Below, piece after piece: positions 16,000-24,029 of a stretch of DNA of 41,434 bases. Below the pieces are notes generated by a model. The model saw only the letters and a program-made list of their open reading frames with translations, did no database searches and was not told the origin of the DNA. Each line of letters opens with the position of its first letter. Positions within the stretch are counted from its first letter, which is position 1. Both the position numbers and the translations under genes were made by a program. The DNA is from CAZXYS01 sp964645005 (GTDB lineage: Bacteria > Bacteroidota > Ignavibacteria > Kapaibacteriales > UBA2268): NCBI GenBank assembly GCA_964645005.1, contig CAZXYS010000037.1:1-41434 (forward strand), in the 5' to 3' direction.

Positions 16000-16030
16000 G
16001 ATGTGTCACACCTTTCAGGTGTGGCACATC
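16000..16030 (+). terminator. Strong hairpin after glnA
   Basis: GATGTGTCACACCT (16000-16013) pairs with AGGTGTGGCACATC (16017-16030) over 14 bp with one G-U pair and a 3-nt loop, starting 7 bp after the stop. There is no T tract, so it may protect the mRNA 3' end or be a repeat rather than a classical terminator. Confidence 0.5.
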
Positions 16031-16497
16031 TAAATAACCCGAGACACATCATATTCCGATTTCTCTTTACTAAATTCCGATTAAGTTATGATTATTTCCC
16101 GCAAAGCTGCACTTTGCCAAATCAATAACAGTTCAAACAAAATCAGTTAAATCAATTCAATCAGCGAAATCTGCGTTCAGAATCAGCGGTTCAGAAATTC
16201 TTCATTCCTAATTCGTCATCCCTCAATCGTCATTCTTAATTGAATAACCGCCGCTATGTGAAAAACGGCCGCAGTTTCGAATGCAGCGGCAAGGCATGCC
16301 TTGCCGGTAACACACAAACCCTGCTAACCTGCTGATTATGTTAAATTTGCTCAACTAATATTCCGAAAAGTCGCACTTTGTTCTTCTAATCAGTGCAATT
16401 AATATAATCAATGACAATCAGCAGTTCATCCTCCGCGCCCTTCGCCAGACATAACCCAAAAAATTCATTAGAAATTTGAATTTACTGTATACTTATG
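16031..16497. other. Non-coding gap with a perfect 20-bp palindrome
   Basis: No gene seen. The gap holds low-complexity strings (AAATCAATTCAATCAGCGAA near 16150-16170) and the perfect palindrome CGGCAAGGCATGCCTTGCCG at 16287-16306. It looks like an accumulation of short dispersed repeats. Confidence 0.5.
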
Positions 16498-16575
16498 TAA
16501 CAAAGTGCTTTAGCACTTTGCAGATGGTCTGAAAAACTTAGAATTAGCAGCAAGCTAAAGTTTGCTGCTGCAATT
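16498..16575. repeat. Composite double-hairpin repeat (copy 2)
   Basis: Contains CAAAGTGCTTTAGCACTTTG at 16501-16520 and CAGCAAGCTAAAGTTTGCTG at 16548-16567, in the same order and orientation as copy 1. The second hairpin has one change that keeps pairing as G-U, suggesting the structure matters. The spacer is 27 bp, against 22 bp in copy 1. Confidence 0.8.
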
Positions 16576-16639
16576 GTTTCTAAAAATTTATATTGTATAA
16601 TGCAATATTTGGGATGAACCCGGAAAATTCATTATAAGA

Positions 16640-16735
16640 ATTCCCTCATTCCTAAATCCCTTCTCCCAAGTGGAGAAGGGACTTTCAGTTTAAAAAGAAA
16701 TTCTTACACCCTTCCGGGAGAAGCAGAAGGAAAGT
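16640..16735. repeat. Dispersed repeat, inverted copy of 36-150
   Basis: CCCTCATTCCTAAATCCC and GTGGAGAAGGGACTTTCAG are the reverse complement of the element near the start of the window, with scattered substitutions. Similarity extends from AGAATTCCCTC to the GGAGAAGCAGAAGGAAAG end. Confidence 0.7.
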
Positions 16736-16808
16736 TATTTTTACTAGGCTGTAAGATTTATGAAATTATTAAAATGAGAAAATCATATTATGAGTTTTTA
16801 GAATTTTT

Positions 16809-16910
16809 TCAATGAGCAATTTGTAATAAGCTGACACCCATGATAGTTAATAAAGTGAGGAAATAGATAGTATGAAAGCTTAGCCTGATTTTTCCGTCTG
16901 TCCGTTTCAT
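16809..16910 (-). CDS. 33-residue single-pass membrane peptide
   Basis: A short gene with an excellent ribosome-binding site: AGGAGG (16922-16917) six bases before the ATG at 16910-16908. The product is MKRTDGKIRLSFHTI followed by YFLTLLTIMGVSLLQIAH. It has a basic N-terminus (K2, R3, K7, R9) and one hydrophobic segment from about 15 to 31, as in small inner-membrane peptides. Its function is unknown. It sits downstream of a minus-strand terminator at 17040-17064, so it needs its own promoter in 16925-17040. Possibilities include a small membrane regulator or a type I toxin-like peptide; nothing here decides between them. Confidence 0.6.
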   Translation of the reverse strand: MKRTDGKIRLSFHTIYFLTLLTIMGVSLLQIAH

Positions 16911-17039
16911 GATGCACCTCCTGAATGATTTTGTTCAATTCATTCTGATCATCCTGTAAGAGCTCTCACTTTATAATCATTTTGTTCTTAACTAACATAT
17001 ACCCGAGGATTATCTTTTTGTGACAAAGTATAATAAGAT

Positions 17040-17064
17040 AAAAAAACCCCGGCTGCTGCCGGGG
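17040..17064 (-). terminator. Minus-strand intrinsic terminator
   Basis: On the minus strand CCCCGGC-AGCA-GCCGGGG (17064-17047) is followed by seven T residues (17046-17040), a textbook terminator. It is over 430 bp beyond the end of the TonB-receptor gene, so it may instead end a small RNA. Confidence 0.8.
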
Positions 17065-17175
17065 CTCGGAAAATGGCTTAACCGCTGTATCGACAATTAA
17101 GCCGGGGCTCGTGTATGATTTTTTAGTTCAATTTTCAAGGAGTTCAGTTATAATAATTTCGCTATACCTTATGAA
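17040..17175 (-). ncRNA. Candidate small RNA ending in the terminator
   Basis: Upstream of the terminator on the minus strand are a second stem (GGCTTAA ... TTAAGCC, within 17077-17106) and a TGTATAAT sequence (17187-17180) that resembles an extended -10 element of the standard bacterial type. No reading frame with a ribosome-binding site lies between them. Low confidence: other promoters in this window look Bacteroidota-like, so the TATAAT may be fortuitous. Confidence 0.22.
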
Positions 17176-17346
17176 ATGCATTATACATGCCAAAATTTGC
17201 ACATCCACTTGATTGAATTGACTATTTCCAAACATTTCAATCAATTAAATAAATATTAAATTTATGAATTATTTCTATAGAATCTATATTTGCCACGGGA
17301 TCCCGTGTTTTGCCACGATAGATTGTTTTGATATGAACTGAAGATT

Positions 17347-17455
17347 ACGTCATTGCAAGGAGCGCAGCGACGAAGCAATCTTTGACTTCATTGAGATTGC
17401 TTCGCCCCGCTAAAGCGGGATTTCGAAGACTCAACTGCGCTCGCAATGACATTTT
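17347..17455. repeat. Dispersed inverted-repeat element (GCAATGAC family)
   Basis: Begins CGTCATTGCAAGGAGCGCAG and ends CTGCGCTCGCAATGAC, with an inner 11-bp pair CGAAGCAATCT / AGATTGCTTCG and the hairpin CCCGCTAAAGCGGG (17406-17419). Related pieces are at 20150-20184 and 37195-37275. Elements of this kind are common in intergenic DNA of many bacteria. No coding potential. Confidence 0.75.
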
Positions 17456-17501
17456 AACTCTTTTGCGGGTTGAAATTTAATATATGGACATAATAGCCTT
17501 T

Positions 17502-19907
17502 TCAGAAATCAGTCCTCAGCGAAATAATAAAATTCCGCCCAGGCGCAGAAATACCCGAACTGTACGGGCGGTATCTTTGATCTGTTATATTCTCTAAGCC
17601 GGCGGAAATGGTCAATTTATCGGTGAACTTGTACATAGCTTTGAAGTTTAGCGTGTACCACCCCGGCGAGTAGTGATTACCCTCACCGTCGTCGGCGTAG
17701 AGTTCCGGCTTACCCTTCTCGCTCTCGGCGAGGTCTTCGTATTCGACTTCGCCGCTGTATTCAGCATAGAATTGAAGATTCACCCTGCCGCCACTGTATG
17801 TAAGCCTCGAGACGCCGAACCAGGGCGCCGCATGACGCGACGGACTTGTCGAGCCATCGTCCATCTCTTCTTCGCCCTGCTGATAGTTGAAGTCAGACGA
17901 AAAATCGAAATCCGAAGGCAGATTCATCTCGATACCCGCCTGTATGCCGTAAACATTGGCTGCAGCCGCATTCCGAATAGCCTGAACCTGGCTCAGGACG
18001 CCATCGTACATTATGCTGTGCTGTCCGTTCAGTGTGTAATCACGCCGCACCATTGCATTCTGAAGATTCGTATAAAAAGCCGTGACGTCAATTTTCACAA
18101 AATCATTGAAAACCCTGGCTATACCGAGATCGGCATTGTAAGCGTATTCAGCCTTCAGATCGGGATTGGGAACCACCACGGAACCTCGCTCAGAATCGAA
18201 TACTTTGCCGACATCATCAACATTTGGCGAGCGGAAGCCGGTCGAGGCATTCGCCTTTATCACCCATGTATTATCCGGGCGATAGGTGAAGCCAAGATTT
18301 CCTGTCAGGGCGCCGTTATTGATATTGGCTTCAGTGAATGGGAAATCGTAAAAGGTTGTATCGAAATCGGCATCGATCGTGAATTGGTTATAGCGCATAC
18401 CGGCTTGCAGCATGAATTTGTCGGATATTTCGAAGTGATCCGTTACATAAGCTGCGTAAGATGCCCAGTTCGACTGAGGATAGCGGGTTGGCGCAACAAT
18501 TTCATTGCCGGTATTGATATTATGAATAAATGCCGTGGAATTCACATCATTCAGCACCCACTCCAGTCCGTAGAATAATTCATGGCGCTCGCCTACGGAC
18601 TTCGTGAAATCCAGATTTACGGAATAGGCTTCTATTTCCTCTATGCGATTTCTCTGTTCGGGATCGTCGAGAGAGCGGTCAATCCTGCTTTCCTCAAAGA
18701 ACTGATGCGCCAGCCGGACGGTCATTTGTTCATAAAAGGGATTATTATCGCTGTGATTTAATGTCAGATTATTCATCATCCATTTCTGCGGACCGTAGTC
18801 CCACTGCGCATAGCGGGGATGTCCATCCCGCATCCGCAAATGGCGGTCGAAGCGCCCGTAATCCGATGTCTCAGAGTAATGGAAGCCGTAATTGAAATCC
18901 CATTTCTCATTAGGTTTGAAGAGAACCTTCTGCATCATATTTATCTGCGAAAAACCTGACGGACGCTGTACTTTCGGATCTTTGTTCCTTACCACGACGT
19001 CATCGCTGTCGATGCGCTCGACATAATAGGGCTTCAGGTAATCAGCCGGTCCGTACGTACCCATGCGCAGATGGTCATATTTATTGGCGCTGATACTGGT
19101 CAGCAGCGCCCAATTCTTCCAGCCGACATTTATATCGAAATGCCCTGTATTTTCATTATTGGCAGAAGAATAACGGGCGACAGCCTTACCTTTTATCATC
19201 GTTTTATCATTATAAGTCAATTGCGGCGTTAGCGTCCGGAAGCTCATTACGCCGCCGATAGCGTCGCTGCCGTAAATCACCGAGCCGGGACCGAACAATA
19301 CTTCCGTATTTTCAATAGCAAAAGGATCGAGAGATATAACATTCTGGATATTCCCGCCGCGGAAGATTGCCGTATTCATACGAACGCCGTCAATCGAGTA
19401 GAGCAGTCTGTTGGTGGCAAATCCCCTTATCATCGGGCTGCCGCCGCCCTGCTGGCTTTTCTGGATGAAAACCTCGCCGGAAACATCGAGCAGATCTGCT
19501 GCGGTCTGAGGGTTTTGAAGGGATGTTTCCTTTGGCGAGATAGATGTGATCTTCGCCGGAACATTGCTCGAAGTCTGCCGCCAGCGTGTAGCCGACACGA
19601 CGACTTCATTCATATTGACAGATCTGGGTTTTAGCTGTAGTTTGAAGGAATTTTCATTTAGCTCGGCATAGCTTTTCACTACCATACTATAACCGATCTT
19701 GCGAATCTGTATTTTATCCGATCCCTTGAATTGAGATATATCAGTTTTTCCATCAGCATTGGTCGAAGCGTATGCTTTCGGCTTTTTACTGATCAAATTC
19801 ACCATGTCTATAGGTTCGCCTGTTTCCTTATCCGTAATGGTTATTGTCTGGGAATACGCTATAGCTGGTATCGCCAGCAATAACCATAAAATTACTATCT
19901 TTCTCAT
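17502..19907 (-). CDS. TonB-dependent outer-membrane receptor, heme/hemoglobin type
   Basis: 801 residues. A signal peptide (1-19) is followed by a carboxypeptidase-regulatory-like domain (20-95), then a plug domain (about 105-225) with GGGSPMIRGFATNRLLYSID, GVRMNTAIFRGGNIQNVISL and VLFGPGSVIYGSDAIGG. A 22-strand-type barrel ends in the usual terminal Phe (FIISLRTDF). The plug phrases and the C-terminal ENITDQRYRPYSSGISAPGR are characteristic of HmuR/hemoglobin-type receptors, so heme or hemoprotein uptake is likely, though the substrate is inferred. No heme transport genes are adjacent. The upstream 326-bp gap has repeats rather than a riboswitch. Confidence 0.9.
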   Translation of the reverse strand: MRKIVILWLLLAIPAIAYSQTITITDKETGEPIDMVNLISKKPKAYASTNADGKTDISQFKGSDKIQIRKIGYSMVVKSYAELNENSFKLQLKPRSVNMNEVVVSATRWRQTSSNVPAKITSISPKETSLQNPQTAADLLDVSGEVFIQKSQQGGGSPMIRGFATNRLLYSIDGVRMNTAIFRGGNIQNVISLDPFAIENTEVLFGPGSVIYGSDAIGGVMSFRTLTPQLTYNDKTMIKGKAVARYSSANNENTGHFDINVGWKNWALLTSISANKYDHLRMGTYGPADYLKPYYVERIDSDDVVVRNKDPKVQRPSGFSQINMMQKVLFKPNEKWDFNYGFHYSETSDYGRFDRHLRMRDGHPRYAQWDYGPQKWMMNNLTLNHSDNNPFYEQMTVRLAHQFFEESRIDRSLDDPEQRNRIEEIEAYSVNLDFTKSVGERHELFYGLEWVLNDVNSTAFIHNINTGNEIVAPTRYPQSNWASYAAYVTDHFEISDKFMLQAGMRYNQFTIDADFDTTFYDFPFTEANINNGALTGNLGFTYRPDNTWVIKANASTGFRSPNVDDVGKVFDSERGSVVVPNPDLKAEYAYNADLGIARVFNDFVKIDVTAFYTNLQNAMVRRDYTLNGQHSIMYDGVLSQVQAIRNAAAANVYGIQAGIEMNLPSDFDFSSDFNYQQGEEEMDDGSTSPSRHAAPWFGVSRLTYSGGRVNLQFYAEYSGEVEYEDLAESEKGKPELYADDGEGNHYSPGWYTLNFKAMYKFTDKLTISAGLENITDQRYRPYSSGISAPGRNFIISLRTDF

Positions 19908-19978
19908 AAAGAGCTTTTTTCTGAATTAGTTAAACAAAATATGTAAATGTCTTGAGGCTGTCCCAAAAGTCAAAGAAT

Positions 19979-20028
19979 GTCATTCCTGCGAATGTCTTTA
20001 GATCCTGCTTTAGCAGGGCAGGAATCTG
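19979..20028. repeat. Dispersed hairpin repeat (copy 3)
   Basis: GTCATTCCTGCGAATGTC through CCTGCTTTAGCAGG, almost identical to 1739-1790. Here the hairpin CCTGC-TTTA-GCAGG is perfect. It lies in the 326-bp gap upstream of the heme-type receptor. The word GAGGCTGTCCC just before it (about 19952-19962) is shared with the repeat near 28615-28640. A GCAATGAC-family fragment follows at 20150-20184. Confidence 0.75.
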
Positions 20029-20233
20029 ATGAATGCTGAATTCTACATAGCGGTAAAAAATCTCAACCAAAATTTCGCACTAATGATGGAGTCTCTGAAG
20101 CTTCCTTACATCAAAAACAATCCATCAAACTATGTCAAAAGCGATATTTTTCAGAGATTGCTTCACTGCATTCGCAATGACACTATAAATGATGGTTAAA
20201 ATCACATTCTTAAGTTATAAATTTAATATTTGC

Positions 20234-20767
20234 TTAACTGTTCTCGGGTGGTGGAACCGGGGGTGGAAAATTTAGTGAAGAATAATTGGATGATTTGAGG
20301 AAAGCTTCTTTTTTTTCGCTTATATCAAGCGCGGGCTGCCAGTCGAAATGGCCGGAAATATATAGCGGCTTGAATACAAGCGAAAGAATCTTATTGCCAT
20401 TCGTATTCAGCGGTTCATCGTTTGAATTTTTGTTTAGAAGTGTGATTATCTGATCATTTAATTTTGTTTCCTCATGATCAAGCCAGCACCAGTAATAGAC
20501 AGAGTCCTGCTTGACTTTCGTTTTTACAATGTCGTACATATTGCCGCGGTACTCGAATTCGCGGCTGTGTTCCCAGCGAAGTTTGGTTTTCGCTTCCTCT
20601 TTGGAAAATTCAAGCAAAACCAGCTTATCTCTTTCTATGCCGGCATCAATCTGCTCTTTGACTTCTTTTTTTACGAGGGATTTTTGGAATTGCAGCCAGG
20701 TATAGGAAGCTGTCATCGGCGCGAAAAGAGCTAATAATAATACTATGGCTGCAATTTTTCTGCTCAT
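20234..20767 (-). CDS. Exported or membrane-anchored protein of unknown function beside TonB receptors
   Basis: 177 residues. Residues 1-25 are hydrophobic (IAAIVLLLALFAPMTASYTW), a signal peptide or anchor. The core contains LRWEHSREFEYRGNMYDIV (63-81) and DSVYYWCWLDHEETKLNDQI, a pattern I associate with short uncharacterised Bacteroidota proteins encoded near TonB receptors. The C-terminus is proline-rich (PPPVPPPENS). It lies 71 bp downstream of the 1029-residue receptor gene on the same strand and is probably in its operon. It may be an accessory lipoprotein-like or metal-related factor; function is not assigned. Confidence 0.75.
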   Translation of the reverse strand: MSRKIAAIVLLLALFAPMTASYTWLQFQKSLVKKEVKEQIDAGIERDKLVLLEFSKEEAKTKLRWEHSREFEYRGNMYDIVKTKVKQDSVYYWCWLDHEETKLNDQIITLLNKNSNDEPLNTNGNKILSLVFKPLYISGHFDWQPALDISEKKEAFLKSSNYSSLNFPPPVPPPENS

Positions 20768-20838
20768 TTTTATTCAGAAAGCCTATTTTTTCGAAAATCA
20801 GTAATAATATTATTTACACGAAATTTTAGTTGATTTAT

Positions 20839-23800
20839 TTAAAATCTGAACATCACACTAAATATTGCGCTGCGAGGCATCCGGAAATTGCGGTGGAGGC
20901 GAAATTGGTCTTCGGCGTAATTCGCGTAGGCGCGTAAACGTTCGTCCGGAGTGACTTTGTCGTCGTTGTTGAAATCAGCGTTTGCATTGTAAAGCCTATC
21001 GCCGTAAATAGAGTATTGATCGGGATTAATTGTCTTGGGATTGTTAAAATCCGCTGATTTGTAATAAGTGACATCTGTAATATTTATTCGATCTCTGTCC
21101 AATAACTTTTCATCATAAGGTTTGTCATTGTCAGGATAATGATATAATGCCTCAGTTCTGTTGAATAAATTATAGATATCTATCATTAAGACTAACTCAG
21201 AACTACCGAAATAATTACCGAAAATATCTTTCAACATTATTCCCTTTGACAACCGCATATTCGTTACCCAGTAATCCGGATGACGATTTTTTCCCCCATA
21301 GGAAAAAGTGATTGGCATTACTCTATTAATAGTAACATTTTTATATGGTGCTCCAGTATTCCATTGAGTGGTAAAATTCAAACGCATATTTTCCAAAATG
21401 TGTTGTCCGAATAACACAGGTCCTTCATCATCATTAAGAGCTAAATCGAATATAAAATTTATCCAGTGGCGGGTATCGAATTCCGGGTCTTCTGTGTAGT
21501 GACTCTGCCACTCATAATTATGCAGATTATAAAAGAAGCGGAAGCCAAAATTGCTTGATATTCTCTTATGTAATTTAAATTCAATTCCTCTGCTTTGATA
21601 GCTGTCATGAGGCATATACCTTCCCGGATAACGAGAATAATTAAAATACAAATAATCAGGATTCAGACCATAGTAATTATTATAATACCCTGTAATATCA
21701 TATTCCAATGAATTAGTAAGTTTGTGCAAAAATGTGAAGTTATATTTTATAACTTCCTGTAATTCCTGATCAGGATTTCCCTGAGTGTCGAAAATTAGAC
21801 TATCTGTCTCATAACTTTGATTATTATATCTATAAATGTTTATAAAATCATGCACTTTACTGAATTTTCCAATCCCAGCGGATAACATCATATTATCCAG
21901 TAAATTATAATTAATATTTAGCCTCGGATTGACTGATACTTTTGCTGACACCTCCGGTAAATCATCGTTCCCTGAGATCCTCTTGAAATCTTCAGTATTA
22001 TTGTATGCAGATTTCGGATTGAAGTATTCAATTTCTATTGCAGGAATAATATTAAATCCGTAAAATTCAATTCTATCTTCAACAAATCCATTAATAAGAG
22101 CAGGTTTTTTAGGGGCTGTAATATCATTGATATTATTATTGCCCTGATAATAGACGCCGCCCTGCCATTCGGAAGTGTATACATCTGAAGTGTTTACGTC
22201 AAGATATGGGGAAAAGTTATAATGGTTGTGTAACTCATAATTCCGGAAGCGGAACCCAGCGGCAAAATTATTCCTTACATTCGCTATATCAAAAATAGTT
22301 GAGTACTGTCCCTTCATTTCCCAGTAAATATTTTTCTTAAAGTCAAAGCCGGTAGAGCCATGACTAATGAAATCGGTATTACCTATGCCATAACCATTAT
22401 CAGTACCATAGCTGGATGGTTTCCCCTCGACGTAGCCTGTGACCGGATTTCTGACTGGAACGACCATAGTAATCTGTCCGTCTGCAGTTTCTCTGGTTTG
22501 CTCAATTGCCTGATATTGGTCTATTACAGCATCGTTTCCATTCATAAAATTTTGTTCTTCTACCTTATACCAATCCGTAAATTCCATCAACTCATACCCG
22601 CCGAAAAACGAGGGATCGTCATAATTTGCGCGCCTGCCGTTTTCGTAGATCAGTTCATTGCGGGAGATCGTGATGTCGTAATAGCTTTTCTCGCCGAGAA
22701 ATGAACTCAGCTTGACGTAGAAATTGTCGAGGGTGACATTGGTGATGTTCTGCTTGGCGGTTCTTTCGGGCATACCGTTGGACTGCCCGTTGATAATGCC
22801 TTCATCGTCAGCGTAGAGCCAGTTCACGTGTGAGTTTTCCCAGTCCGTTAATCCGTACATACCGCCGACAATCAGATATAAATTCGGCGTCAGACCGAGG
22901 CGCAGCCTGCCAGACAGATTCCGCAGCCAGTAATCGTCGTCGGGGAGATTGCCGAGATTATTGCCGGCGGGATCGATCACTTCCAGCGAATTGCCGATCT
23001 CTTTAGTCTGCGACCTGCCGCTGAGATAGAATGAGGAATTTATTAGAAGCGGGATAGGTCCGCCCAGCCCTATTTCGTAAACATTGTAATTGCTGGGAAC
23101 CCGGTCGATGCTGCCGTCGATCTTCTCCAGTTCGAGCCAGTCCTCGACAACGTTCACGCGGACGCCGCGATTCATAGCGCCATCCAGGAACGGCGCCCCG
23201 GTCCCCCATCGAAAGAAGCCTTCGTACTTATCTATACGTCCGTTCTTAAGATAGAAATTCTCGGCTTCGCTCATTACGTCACCGTATTCGGCAGAGAATA
23301 CGCCTTTGTTTACCTGCGCCCGCTCGAGAGAGCTTATCGCCGGCAGCGGATAATTCCCTGAAACACCAGTGGTGTGCTTATTGGTGATATCAAGATCATT
23401 GATGGTTTGCATCGGTTTTATCGCCCATGTGTCTGGGTTCCTGAAGTCATTTCCGCCGCGGAGATATTGCGGCAGTTGTTGGATATTTTCCGCGGAAATG
23501 CCGGTGAGCTCGGAATGCTCGAAGGAGCGGATAACGCCGGTTCCGATCTTGTTATAGCAGCGGTTGATATTCAATGCACGGACTGAATCCTGCCCCCGCC
23601 GCAGAGTGTCGATAAGCTTAATTTCCAGCACCAGCACCCTGCCGGAGCGTATTTCTATGCCGGTTTTCGCAATTGAGATATTTTTGACGTTTATCAGCAG
23701 CTTATAATGATTGGGAAATAGATTGTGCATTTCGATAACACCGTCTTCATTTGCGACCAGCCCTCTTTCCAATTCCTTGACACCTATTGATGACTGGCTT

Positions 23801-23913
23801 ATTGGCTCACCCGAGCGGGTTTTGATGTACACCTTCAGATCGCCGAAATCTGCCGCCGCAAGGGAATTCAGGCAAATAACGAAAGCCAGCGTGAATACTG
23901 ATAAGAATCTCAT
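20839..23913 (-). CDS. Large TonB-receptor-like outer-membrane protein
   Basis: About 1024 residues from the ATG at 23913; a GTG at 23928 would add five. After a signal peptide (ending AAADF) comes a carboxypeptidase-regulatory-like domain (VYIKTRSGEPISQSSIGVKE), then a plug-like region (LTGISAENIQQLPQYLRGG, RAQVNKGVFSAEYGDVMSEA). A long barrel ends in FSVMFRF with terminal Phe. It resembles the CarboxypepD_reg/TonB-receptor proteins of the FCB group that import large ligands or act as surface-export partners. Near the C-terminus is NADFNNDDKVTPDER, an EF-hand/dockerin-like calcium loop, unusual in a barrel protein. Substrate unknown. The next gene downstream is the 177-residue exported protein. 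Confidence 0.82.
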   Translation of the reverse strand: MRFLSVFTLAFVICLNSLAAADFGDLKVYIKTRSGEPISQSSIGVKELERGLVANEDGVIEMHNLFPNHYKLLINVKNISIAKTGIEIRSGRVLVLEIKLIDTLRRGQDSVRALNINRCYNKIGTGVIRSFEHSELTGISAENIQQLPQYLRGGNDFRNPDTWAIKPMQTINDLDITNKHTTGVSGNYPLPAISSLERAQVNKGVFSAEYGDVMSEAENFYLKNGRIDKYEGFFRWGTGAPFLDGAMNRGVRVNVVEDWLELEKIDGSIDRVPSNYNVYEIGLGGPIPLLINSSFYLSGRSQTKEIGNSLEVIDPAGNNLGNLPDDDYWLRNLSGRLRLGLTPNLYLIVGGMYGLTDWENSHVNWLYADDEGIINGQSNGMPERTAKQNITNVTLDNFYVKLSSFLGEKSYYDITISRNELIYENGRRANYDDPSFFGGYELMEFTDWYKVEEQNFMNGNDAVIDQYQAIEQTRETADGQITMVVPVRNPVTGYVEGKPSSYGTDNGYGIGNTDFISHGSTGFDFKKNIYWEMKGQYSTIFDIANVRNNFAAGFRFRNYELHNHYNFSPYLDVNTSDVYTSEWQGGVYYQGNNNINDITAPKKPALINGFVEDRIEFYGFNIIPAIEIEYFNPKSAYNNTEDFKRISGNDDLPEVSAKVSVNPRLNINYNLLDNMMLSAGIGKFSKVHDFINIYRYNNQSYETDSLIFDTQGNPDQELQEVIKYNFTFLHKLTNSLEYDITGYYNNYYGLNPDYLYFNYSRYPGRYMPHDSYQSRGIEFKLHKRISSNFGFRFFYNLHNYEWQSHYTEDPEFDTRHWINFIFDLALNDDEGPVLFGQHILENMRLNFTTQWNTGAPYKNVTINRVMPITFSYGGKNRHPDYWVTNMRLSKGIMLKDIFGNYFGSSELVLMIDIYNLFNRTEALYHYPDNDKPYDEKLLDRDRINITDVTYYKSADFNNPKTINPDQYSIYGDRLYNANADFNNDDKVTPDERLRAYANYAEDQFRLHRNFRMPRSAIFSVMFRF

Positions 23914-23977
23914 TGGCTTGTATCCCACAATATTGTAAAAGTGTTTTAAGCAATGTATGAAAATATCTTAATATAAA

Positions 23978-24011
23978 AAAAAGCCGGAACAAATTAATGC
24001 TCCGGCTTTTT
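23978..24011 (-). terminator. Intrinsic terminator of the 1376-residue surface-protein gene
   Basis: AAAAAGCCGGA (23978-23988) pairs with TCCGGCTTTTT (24001-24011). On the minus strand a run of T follows the stem, just after the stop at 24030. It separates this gene from the downstream receptor gene. Confidence 0.88.
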
Positions 24012-24029
24012 GTTAATATATGTGAAAAG

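Noticed and set aside
15994..17501. tRNA or rRNA genes in the largest gap
   Set aside because: No cloverleaf with a GTTCRANNC arm or rRNA-like sequence was seen; the gap is filled by repeats, hairpins and one short gene.
17673..18578. Long 301-codon open frame on the plus strand
   Set aside because: It lies entirely antisense to the heme-type TonB receptor, has no ribosome-binding site, and its translation resembles no protein family. It is a shadow of a real gene.
19908..20233. Possible cobalamin or other riboswitch upstream of the TonB receptor
   Set aside because: The gap consists mostly of dispersed repeats; no riboswitch core was recognisable.
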